Assembly (NCBI GenBank): GCA_937896065.1
Contig: CALBLI010000022.1
Coordinates: forward strand, 1 to 34,349
Length of the DNA stretch: 34,349 nt
Direction of reading: 5' to 3'
From: an uncultured Caryophanales bacterium
Lineage (GTDB): Bacteria; Bacillota_I; Bacilli_A; RFN20; CAG-288
Within the stretch, counting starts at the first letter, position 1. Each line of letters begins with the position of its first letter. The notes beneath the pieces were generated by a model that was not told the origin of the DNA, did not search any database, and worked only from the letters and a program-made list of their open reading frames with translations. The position numbers were made by a program, and so were the translations under genes. Below are positions 1-7,190 of the stretch, one piece after another.

Positions 1-290
1 ATCACTGCTTCATAATATCTTTCTACTTCCCTATTTTCAAATTGTTTAGCAAGAATAGTACATATTTCTTTCTTTTTAGCGAAGATGATTATTCCACTTG
101 TTTCGTAATCAAGTCGATGAACTAAATAACATTTTTCATTTTTTTTACTTAAGTACATTGATAAATAAAAATAAAGATTCTTGTGAATGGTTTTTATATC
201 ATCCGTTTTTATTGTCAATACATCTTTATTTTTATAAACAGCGATAAGACTATCATCTTCATAGATGATATTGTATGGTGATAACTTCAT
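1..290 (-). CDS. RluA-family pseudouridine synthase, 5' part
   Basis: This is the N-terminal 96 codons of a minus-strand gene that runs out of the window at base 1. The ATG is at 288-290. The translation begins MKLSPYNIIYEDDSLIAVYK, which matches the start of the catalytic domain in RluA/RluD enzymes. It contains HRLDYETSG, the family's catalytic-loop motif (H-R-L-D-x-x-T-S-G), whose Asp is the catalytic residue. Family members isomerise uridine to pseudouridine in 23S rRNA or tRNA. No S4 RNA-binding domain precedes the catalytic domain, so it is a short form rather than a full RluD. The exact target site cannot be told. The start codon and the motif are seen directly; the substrate is unknown. 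Confidence 0.88.
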   Translation of the reverse strand, partial: MKLSPYNIIYEDDSLIAVYKNKDVLTIKTDDIKTIHKNLYFYLSMYLSKKNEKCYLVHRLDYETSGIIIFAKKKEICTILAKQFENREVERYYEAV

Positions 291-333
291 AAAAATATTA
301 TATTTAATATTGTTGAGAAATTATATATTTTTA

Positions 334-362
334 TTGAAAATTATATCTAAAAATGATATCAT
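334..362 (+). promoter_or_regulatory. Promoter of the tRNA-Val/tRNA-Thr operon
   Basis: TTGAAA (334-339), a 17-base spacer and TATCAT (357-362) precede the tRNA pair. A TG one base before the -10 makes it an extended -10. Transcription would start near base 369, a few bases before tRNA-Val. Confidence 0.65.
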
Positions 363-373
363 TAACATCGCTT

Positions 374-450
374 GGGTGTATAGCTCAGCTGGTTAGAGCG
401 TTTCCTTCACACGGAAGAGGTCAACGGTTCGATTCCGTTTACTCCCACCA
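374..450 (+). tRNA. tRNA-Val (anticodon CAC)
   Basis: This is a 77-base cloverleaf with an encoded CCA end (448-450). The anticodon stem TTTCC/GGAAG holds the loop TTCACAC, giving anticodon CAC, which reads GTG. The D-arm GCTC/GAGC and T-arm AACGG/CCGTT pair normally. The acceptor stem GGGTGTA/TACTCCC has a T-T mismatch at the fourth pair. In an AT-rich genome a CAC isoacceptor is an accessory tRNA, because a TAC tRNA could also read GTG. Confidence 0.93.
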
Positions 451-469
451 CTAACTATAAAATATTGTT

Positions 470-545
470 GCCAACGTAGCTCAGCTGGTAGAGCAGCTGA
501 TTTGTAATCAGCAGGTCGCAGGTTCGGGTCCTGTCGTTGGCACCA
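470..545 (+). tRNA. tRNA-Thr (anticodon TGT)
   Basis: This is a 76-base cloverleaf with a fully paired acceptor stem GCCAACG/CGTTGGC, discriminator A and encoded CCA. The anticodon stem GCTGA/TCAGC encloses TTTGTAA, giving anticodon TGT, which reads ACA and, by wobble, other ACN codons. It lies 19 bases after tRNA-Val and is probably cotranscribed with it. Confidence 0.95.
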
Positions 546-557
546 TAATGAATGAAT

Positions 558-586
558 AGAAGTGATAAAATGTCACTTCTTTTTTT
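558..586 (+). terminator. Intrinsic terminator of the tRNA operon
   Basis: A perfect 8-bp stem AGAAGTGA/TCACTTCT with a 7-base loop is followed directly by six T. It lies 12 bases after tRNA-Thr. Confidence 0.85.
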
Positions 587-770
587 ATATGTTTAAAAGT
601 GCCTTATTTATAATATGAAAGTAATAGTTAGTTACATACAAACACTAAATTATTTTTAAATTGTATAAGCACTTAAATTATCAACTTACTGGAACATAAA
701 AGGTTTCAATAAAAAAACTAGAATTTTGATGTTATATACTATAAAAAATAAACAGATGAGCTTAAGGAAA

Positions 771-802
771 TAAATTGTAGTATTTTATAATACTACAATT
801 TA
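771..802 (-). terminator. Terminator of the maltodextrin operon
   Basis: A perfect 14-bp inverted repeat (771-784 and 789-802, loop 785-788) starts 11 bases after the HAD stop codon. On the minus strand it is followed by TTTCC, a short T-tract. The remaining bases from 587 to 770 show no gene. Confidence 0.7.
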
Positions 803-812
803 AGAAAATCAA

Positions 813-1505
813 TTAGGATGAAATGACAAGTTCATTGATTCTTTCAAAAATTTTATCACTATCAAATCCAATAAAGTCAGCCTTATTTACATAATCCGGT
901 TTGTTTGGAGTTAAATTTGAATAAATAAAAATTGATTTTAAACTTAATTCGATTGCAGGTTTTACATCACACTCATAATCGTTTCCAATCATGATAGCAT
1001 CACTTCTTATACTAAAATGTTTAATAGCTTCCTTATAAAATAATTTATTAGGTTTTTTATATCCGTAATCTGATGAAATAGCAATGCCATTAAACGAGTC
1101 AATTATTCCTAATTTTTTAAGTTCAGGAATCGTAAAAACATTTTGAGCATTGCTTAAAACAAATAATTTATAATTTGCTTTTTTTAATTCATTTAGTAAT
1201 TCTTTAACACCATCATACAATCTAATATATTTTGTTGATAATTCTCTAAATTTTACAGCGCATGAGATTGCTTTTAAATGATCACCATCATTTAAATCAT
1301 CAAAAACATCGAGAATATCAATTTCTTCTTTAATAGTAGAATATTTCTTACACAACCGAATATATTTATTTTTAAGTTGAATAGCTGTCATTTTATTATC
1401 AAAAAATAAATTAGTTTTGACATCGTTCCAGAACGTGTTACTTTTTTCATCAGTATTTATATCAATCAGTGTACCATATAAATCAAATAGAATATTTTTT
1501 TCCAT
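813..1505 (-). CDS. HAD-superfamily hydrolase (HAD-IA type)
   Basis: This 230-residue cytosolic phosphatase-like protein carries the four HAD motifs: motif I DLYGTLID with nucleophile D8, motif II around S118 (VLSNA), motif III lysine K150/K151 (GYKKP), and motif IV with D176 and D180 (GNDYECD). The second Asp of motif I is replaced by Tyr (D-x-Y), as in haloacid dehalogenases and many Firmicute HAD-IA proteins, so the usual phosphatase general acid is missing at that position. A helical cap lies between motifs I and II. It starts 22 bases after malQ stops, behind AGGATA, and is the last gene of the maltodextrin operon. A sugar-phosphate role would fit the neighbours but is only inference. 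Confidence 0.85.
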   Translation of the reverse strand: MEKNILFDLYGTLIDINTDEKSNTFWNDVKTNLFFDNKMTAIQLKNKYIRLCKKYSTIKEEIDILDVFDDLNDGDHLKAISCAVKFRELSTKYIRLYDGVKELLNELKKANYKLFVLSNAQNVFTIPELKKLGIIDSFNGIAISSDYGYKKPNKLFYKEAIKHFSIRSDAIMIGNDYECDVKPAIELSLKSIFIYSNLTPNKPDYVNKADFIGFDSDKIFERINELVISS

Positions 1506-1527
1506 AAGTTAGTATCCTAAAACAATA

Positions 1528-3024
1528 TCAGCTTCTCTTATATTTTTTAGAATAAGAAGCTAATCTTTCTTTTAACTTGTCACTTAAATCTTTTTTAGAA
1601 ATACGATAGCTCCAGTTATCAGTTGAAACAGTTGATGGTAAATTCATTCTTGAGTCAATATCTAGTGCAAGCAGATCTTGCATGGTAAAGATAGCGTATT
1701 TTGCAACAGATGCATAACCTAATTCAACCATAGTATTTACGAGTGCTTTATTGCAGTTTCCATTATAGGGAACATTCAATAGCTTGCACTGCTTTATCAT
1801 ATCATTTTTAAAAATTTTATATCTTTCATCATCAAGATTTTTAATATAAGAAAGCATAGGTTCATTATCATGAGTTCCAATATAAACAACAAAGTTTTCA
1901 GTAAAGTTGGATGGTTTATGCTCATTATCACTATTACCATCGAAAGCAAACTGCATGATTTTCATGCCAGGATAATTTGTCTGTTTCATAAGTAACCTGA
2001 CTCCATCATCAATGACACCTAAATCCTCAGCAACAATATTTAAATCAAGTTTATCTTTGAATAGATCAAATTTTGGACCATCTAACCACTTACCATTTCG
2101 AGCAGTTTTCTCAGTACTTGAAACTGCATAAAAGCGATCAAATCCTCTAAAATGATCGATTCTTACAATGTCATATAATTCAAAAGCATTTTTGAGCCTA
2201 TTATTCCAGAAACTATAATTATCTTTTTTCATATACTGCCAGTCATAAACAGGATTTCCCCATAGTTGACCATCTGCTGTAAAACCATCAGGTGGACAAC
2301 CGGCAACCAATTTTAAAGAATTATCTGAATTTAAAATGAACATTTGTGGATATTTCCAAACTTCAACTGAATCATATGCTATGTATAATGGGATATCACC
2401 CATTATTTGAATTCCATTTTTCTTAGCATATTTATGAAGACTATTCCATTGACTTAGAAATTCATATTGAGTCCAAATCCAAAATAAATAATCATCATTA
2501 TGTTCATTTATTATTTCATCACAAAGTTTGTCACTATAAACCCTATATTTATCATTCCATTTATCAAATGAAACATAATTATGCATTGCTTTAATTGTCA
2601 TAAAGATAGCAAAATCTTTGTATTTGCCTTGCTTTACAAAGTTTTTAAAGTCGTCATCTATATTAAAATTGGAAAATGCTTTTTTAAGGAGAGGAATTTT
2701 CTTTTCAAAAAGGAGAGAGTAATTGACTCTTTTTGAATTTGATGTTGATTTGAGCTCTTGACAATCTTTCTTTAGTAACAAGCCTTTCTCATGCAGAATA
2801 TCTAAGTCAAGCAAATAATAATTTAAAGCGGATGATGAAACAGATTGATATGGGCTGTCACCATAATTTGTTGGAACAAGTGGTAAAACTTGCCAAATAC
2901 TTTGCTTTGCCTCTTTTAAAAAGTCAATAAATTGATAAGCCTCTTTTCCAAGTGTTCCTACACCATATTCAGTTGGTAGACTTGTAATATGAAGCAATAT
3001 ACCTGCTTTCCTATTTTTTGACAT
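1528..3024 (-). CDS. malQ: 4-alpha-glucanotransferase (amylomaltase)
   Basis: This 498-residue cytosolic GH77 enzyme transfers alpha-1,4-glucan segments between maltodextrins, making longer chains and free glucose from imported oligosaccharides. The catalytic residues are visible: nucleophile D290 in VRIDHFRG, acid/base E333 in AEDLG and the stabilising D386 in THDNEP. The N-terminal donor-loop sequence DSPYQSVSSSALN (56-68) is also typical. Length is normal for bacterial MalQ. I place the start at 3024, behind AGGAG seven bases upstream. An in-frame ATG at 3099 would add 25 hydrophobic residues without a ribosome binding site. It follows the pullulanase gene by 34 bases in the same operon. 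Confidence 0.96.
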   Translation of the reverse strand: MSKNRKAGILLHITSLPTEYGVGTLGKEAYQFIDFLKEAKQSIWQVLPLVPTNYGDSPYQSVSSSALNYYLLDLDILHEKGLLLKKDCQELKSTSNSKRVNYSLLFEKKIPLLKKAFSNFNIDDDFKNFVKQGKYKDFAIFMTIKAMHNYVSFDKWNDKYRVYSDKLCDEIINEHNDDYLFWIWTQYEFLSQWNSLHKYAKKNGIQIMGDIPLYIAYDSVEVWKYPQMFILNSDNSLKLVAGCPPDGFTADGQLWGNPVYDWQYMKKDNYSFWNNRLKNAFELYDIVRIDHFRGFDRFYAVSSTEKTARNGKWLDGPKFDLFKDKLDLNIVAEDLGVIDDGVRLLMKQTNYPGMKIMQFAFDGNSDNEHKPSNFTENFVVYIGTHDNEPMLSYIKNLDDERYKIFKNDMIKQCKLLNVPYNGNCNKALVNTMVELGYASVAKYAIFTMQDLLALDIDSRMNLPSTVSTDNWSYRISKKDLSDKLKERLASYSKKYKRS

Positions 3025-3058
3025 GGTAAATTCTCCTAATATATATATATTTATAAAA

Positions 3059-5719
3059 CTAAATATTTTTATATGCAATGATGGTTTGATAATTATCAAT
3101 TGTTGTATTTGAAGATAACGTTAAATCGTTCTTATTCAAAGTATCAAGATATAAATTATATCCTTCTAAATTGATGAGCTTAGTTGAAGAAACACCATTA
3201 CTATAAACAATTCGATATTGTTTTTTATTTACAGTATCAGTCAAATCAAAATAGATTAGACTGCTATCATTATTAGAATTGACTTTGATATCTTTTAAAG
3301 AAAGTGCATCTTTTGCAAATAATGCTTTATTTTGCTTTAAAGAGATCAACTTTTTATAATTGTTAAATACATCTAAATTTTTAATCTTTAATGAATAATC
3401 AAGCTCGTTTACTTTATATGATGCTTCATAGGAATTATTATTTCCACCTTTGCTTCTTAAAAATTCATCACCTGATAACATAAAGGAGGTTCCTTGAGAA
3501 GTAAAAACAATTGAGTTAGCTAAAGTTGCCATTTTTTTAATTATTGTTTCATCTTTAATTCCAGCAGCTACTATTCGATCATATAAAGTATAGTTGTCAT
3601 GACAGGTAACATAATTGATGCATTTTTTAGGATCATAATTTGTTTTACCAAGTATATTACCAACAATGCCATTAGCTATATCTGTTACATTTTTTAAATC
3701 TACTTTTTTATTATCAGTTATCCATCCTTTTTCACTAGGTTTAGATAAACCACCTTTAATAAGTGCATCTCTTAACTTATCATTAAAGCAACCATATCCT
3801 TCATATTTATCAAGATTGCTTTGATTAGCAGGTAATTCACTATCAATTGATACACTTTCAGCAGACCAAGGTTCACCATATATGGCTATATTCTGATTAA
3901 CTTTTGTATGAAGATTATTAGAGAGTTGATTCATAGTTTCAATATCATGAACACCCATCAAATCGAATCTGAATCCACCAAGTTTATATTCACTAGCTAA
4001 AAATTCAGTTGAATCAATCATAAATTTACGGTACATATACATTTCGGAAGCTGTTTCATTTCCACATCCTGATCCATTTTTAGCAACACCTGAATTATAT
4101 CTAAAATAATAACCTGGCATAAGCACATCAAAGTTGCTCTTTTCAAGAGAATTGACATGATTATAAACAACATCCATGATGATATTTATTCCAGCTTTAT
4201 TGTAAGCAGCAACCAAATTTTTAAATTCTTTGATTCTTTCATATCCATCATAAGGATTCTTAGAATAAGCACCTTCGATGACATTATAGTTTAAAGGATT
4301 ATATCCCCAATTAAATTTGATATTGACTTCATCATTTGCTTGATCAAATATTGGAAGAAGTTGAACGGCATTGACCCCTAACTCTTTGATATGATCAAAG
4401 CCAGTCTTAACAGTCACACCATTTTCAGTATATGAAGTATTCTCTTGATAGAAACCTGTAAATTTTTTAGCATCATCATTATTTCCATTCCAAGTGGTAC
4501 TGCTTGTTAAATCAGCTATGTGAGTTTCATAAACTGTCAGATTTTGCACGTCATAATCATGGACAGCTACATTATCCCAACCGGTTGGATTGGTTTTAGA
4601 AAAGTCAACAATCATACCTCTTAAACCATTAACACCTGCAGATTTAGCATATGGATCAACTATTTCTAAATTAGAATAATTAGAATTAGTAACTACATAA
4701 GTGTAATATTTACCTGCTAAATCAGAATTGACATCAACTGTAAATACACCCTTGTCTGTTTCATTCATTTGATATTCTTTATATGTATCATCCCCAATAG
4801 TTGAATTTACACTTGTAGGAGTACCATTATCATAAATGCGCAACTTAATATCAGTTGATACAGGTGACCAAACATTGAAGGTTGTCTTTTCTTTTGAATA
4901 AATAGCACCTAATTGACCATCAAAATTGTATAACTGATTAAACTTAGTTGTTTTAAATAATGGATTTTTAAAAGCGATTTTAGTTAGTTCTTTACCAGAA
5001 TCTTTAAATTTGACAGTAAGTGTGTAATCTTTTTTAATATCTGGGAAGTTTACAAGCTTATACTGAATCCTTTTATTGGATTTAGAAATGACATTAGAAT
5101 CATTTAAAATACTTTCATTTGAAATGATGGTTTTATCACCTTCCTTGATTGTAAAATTAGAGAATTCATGATTGGTTTGAAACCAAATTGAAAGAATATC
5201 AGTTTTTTCATTATATGCAAAACTATAATGAGTTATTGCATCATTTACTTCTAATTTGTCATTATAATACATATTTTCATCTCCTGATTTTAAATAAACA
5301 TGATAATATCCATATTTGTCTTTATTATACATGCTAAAGTCAATGTATCTATCTAAAGCGTAATCTTTAGATGGGCTATCAGCCCATATTTTATTTTCTT
5401 TCACAATGAAGCCTAGACCTTTATTTACTAAGTTAACATCTATTTCTTCAAATTTATATTTAGCATAGATACCAAATGAATCTTCTCCATTAAATTGATA
5501 GTCTTTTCCTTCTCCACCTTTAGGCCACATCCATAAATTATATTTATATTTATCATCAACCTTACTTTTTATGTCAAAATGAATTGTAAAGCCGATATCT
5601 TCAGCAGTTTCAATATCAGTTATTGATGATAGTTGACTATTTGGATTAGAATTATTTTTACAAGATATAGAAGATAATCCAAGTAGCAGGCAGAACATCA
5701 AATTAAATTTCTTTTTCAT
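3059..5719 (-). CDS. pulA: Type I pullulanase, surface lipoprotein
   Basis: This 886-residue GH13 enzyme hydrolyses alpha-1,6 branch points of pullulan, glycogen and starch-derived dextrins. The signal peptide ends in the lipobox SISC, with lipidated C20, so the enzyme is anchored outside the membrane. Domain order: a CBM41/pullulanase-associated module at about 43-145, a linker beta-domain to 260, a CBM48-like domain (about 268-350), then the catalytic barrel. The barrel has the type I signature region NWGYNPLNYNV (470-480), DVVYNH (516-521), nucleophile D586 (GFRFDLMG), acid/base E616 (YGEPW) and H707-D708 (TCHDN). The start at 5719 has AAAGGAAAA upstream; a 24-residue upstream extension is unlikely. 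It lies 13 bases after a lipoprotein gene and is cotranscribed with the transporter. Confidence 0.95.
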   Translation of the reverse strand: MKKKFNLMFCLLLGLSSISCKNNSNPNSQLSSITDIETAEDIGFTIHFDIKSKVDDKYKYNLWMWPKGGEGKDYQFNGEDSFGIYAKYKFEEIDVNLVNKGLGFIVKENKIWADSPSKDYALDRYIDFSMYNKDKYGYYHVYLKSGDENMYYNDKLEVNDAITHYSFAYNEKTDILSIWFQTNHEFSNFTIKEGDKTIISNESILNDSNVISKSNKRIQYKLVNFPDIKKDYTLTVKFKDSGKELTKIAFKNPLFKTTKFNQLYNFDGQLGAIYSKEKTTFNVWSPVSTDIKLRIYDNGTPTSVNSTIGDDTYKEYQMNETDKGVFTVDVNSDLAGKYYTYVVTNSNYSNLEIVDPYAKSAGVNGLRGMIVDFSKTNPTGWDNVAVHDYDVQNLTVYETHIADLTSSTTWNGNNDDAKKFTGFYQENTSYTENGVTVKTGFDHIKELGVNAVQLLPIFDQANDEVNIKFNWGYNPLNYNVIEGAYSKNPYDGYERIKEFKNLVAAYNKAGINIIMDVVYNHVNSLEKSNFDVLMPGYYFRYNSGVAKNGSGCGNETASEMYMYRKFMIDSTEFLASEYKLGGFRFDLMGVHDIETMNQLSNNLHTKVNQNIAIYGEPWSAESVSIDSELPANQSNLDKYEGYGCFNDKLRDALIKGGLSKPSEKGWITDNKKVDLKNVTDIANGIVGNILGKTNYDPKKCINYVTCHDNYTLYDRIVAAGIKDETIIKKMATLANSIVFTSQGTSFMLSGDEFLRSKGGNNNSYEASYKVNELDYSLKIKNLDVFNNYKKLISLKQNKALFAKDALSLKDIKVNSNNDSSLIYFDLTDTVNKKQYRIVYSNGVSSTKLINLEGYNLYLDTLNKNDLTLSSNTTIDNYQTIIAYKNI

Positions 5720-5732
5720 ATTAATTTTTCCT

Positions 5733-6482
5733 TTATAATTTATCAAAATGTACAAAATCACTATTGTAAGTGATATATGTAGTTGTTTCACTCTTTATTT
5801 TTTTACTATTATTTTTAGCAACTGAATTTAATTTTAAAAGCATACCATATGAATTAACAGTAAAAGAATGCATATTTAAAATATCAGTATTATCATCATC
5901 TTGACTGACAGTATTAATTGAATATGTAAGTTCATCTTTGCTGTCGTTTAAAGAGAAATTTTCATAATATCTAGCACAATTGATTTTTATATAGTCACCA
6001 TAATAAAAACCACCACGATAAATGTTAGAATCAAGCTGAGTATAAAAGAAATTTTTGATAGATAATAAAACATCATCAGGTGAATATTTGATGTTATCAT
6101 TAACATTATCAGTCAATTGATAGGCACTAACTACATTATTATCATACATATAACATAGTGTTTTTTGATTATTAAAAAAGTATTGACCCTCACTTGTGCC
6201 ATGAAAAAAACCATCCACAATACTTTCACTATATCGGTATTTATATTCTTTTTTATCAATCTGAATATTCATTTGTAAACTTCCATCTATTTGACTATTC
6301 ACATAATGTTTAACAGTAGTTTGACTGCTTGCGGTATTTACAAAATCATAAGCATCTTTGTAATTTAATTTATCAACAAAGTTTTTAATATCACCATCTG
6401 GTATTTTCTTATTGCAAGATGAAAAAGGCAAAATGAGAAGTAATGATGAAAAAATTCTTGTAAAAAGATTAGAAATATTCAT
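5733..6482 (-). CDS. Unknown lipoprotein of the maltodextrin operon (second of a pair)
   Basis: This 249-residue protein starts MNISNLF and has a hydrophobic signal with lipobox PFSSC, then a mature region rich in Asn, Asp, Tyr and Lys with no motif I recognise. I chose the start at 6482 because it gives a clean signal peptide; a longer reading adds 27 residues that lie inside the upstream gene. The ATG overlaps the end of that gene by 14 bases and has no clear ribosome binding site, so translation is probably coupled. Like its neighbour, it has a short signal, Ser/Thr-rich text and YY/YDN patterns suggesting beta structure. A surface glucan-binding or transporter-accessory role is inferred from operon position only. 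Confidence 0.75.
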   Translation of the reverse strand: MNISNLFTRIFSSLLLILPFSSCNKKIPDGDIKNFVDKLNYKDAYDFVNTASSQTTVKHYVNSQIDGSLQMNIQIDKKEYKYRYSESIVDGFFHGTSEGQYFFNNQKTLCYMYDNNVVSAYQLTDNVNDNIKYSPDDVLLSIKNFFYTQLDSNIYRGGFYYGDYIKINCARYYENFSLNDSKDELTYSINTVSQDDDNTDILNMHSFTVNSYGMLLKLNSVAKNNSKKIKSETTTYITYNSDFVHFDKL

Positions 6483-7176
6483 AATTTGCTTGAGCGTAGA
6501 CGCATTTAGATTTTTGACTAGCTGAGGCCTTGCTTTTGTTTTTAGGAGCATTGACAGTTTCAAAAGATTCTTTAACTAAATAACCGTTTTTATCATATTC
6601 AATTGAAATATTCCATTTACCTGAACATTCAAGATCAATTATGGATTCAACAACACCTTCTTCAAATAAAAGGTTATTATTGATTTTTAATTCTTTATTA
6701 GCAGCAAATGTCCTAACTATAAATCCACCTTCATCTCGATTATAGTAGTAAAGGTGATCAGAATTTGAAGCTAAACGTATAAGTTTAGATTCAAGCTGAT
6801 ATTTGCTTTGCCAATCAGTATCTTTTTCACTCCAAGAGGTATAGTTGATATGCAAAGGGAGTCTAAGATAATACGAAGCACATTTAGACAAATAATCATT
6901 TTCTGATTTATTATCAGTTTTTATAGGATATTCACTATAGACCATAGTTTCACTTACTTCAGTTGGAATTTTTTGATCACTCAAATTGAAGTAATTGATA
7001 CTTCCATCTACTTCAACTTTACTATAAGTGCTGCTCTCTTCAAATTTTTTAACAATTTCAGTCACCTGACTATTTGAAATATATCCTTTAATTGGTGATT
7101 TTTGATCACCACAACTACAAAGTGTAATTGATAAAAAAGCTGGAAGAATAAAAGAGAATAATTTAATTCTTTTCAT
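6469..7176 (-). CDS. Unknown lipoprotein of the maltodextrin operon (first of a pair)
   Basis: This 235-residue protein has a signal peptide beginning MKRIKLFSFILPAF and a lipobox of the type LCSC (Cys 21 or 23), so it should be anchored outside the membrane. The mature part has no recognised domain. It contains many aromatic residues (YYLRLPLHINYTSW, SDHLYYYNRDEGGF), which could suit carbohydrate contact, but this is speculation. It has a strong ribosome binding site, AAGGAGG, and starts 14 bases after the transporter ATPase gene. The next gene overlaps it by 14 bases. The two lipoproteins are of similar size and layout and may be distant paralogues. Confidence 0.75.
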   Translation of the reverse strand: MKRIKLFSFILPAFLSITLCSCGDQKSPIKGYISNSQVTEIVKKFEESSTYSKVEVDGSINYFNLSDQKIPTEVSETMVYSEYPIKTDNKSENDYLSKCASYYLRLPLHINYTSWSEKDTDWQSKYQLESKLIRLASNSDHLYYYNRDEGGFIVRTFAANKELKINNNLLFEEGVVESIIDLECSGKWNISIEYDKNGYLVKESFETVNAPKNKSKASASQKSKCVYAQANYEYF

Positions 7177-7190
7177 CGATATTTTCCTCC

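Noticed and set aside
1528..3099. Longer malQ start at 3099
   Set aside because: The extra 25 residues are hydrophobic, have no ribosome binding site and lie ahead of the normal MalQ N-terminus; AGGAG supports 3024.
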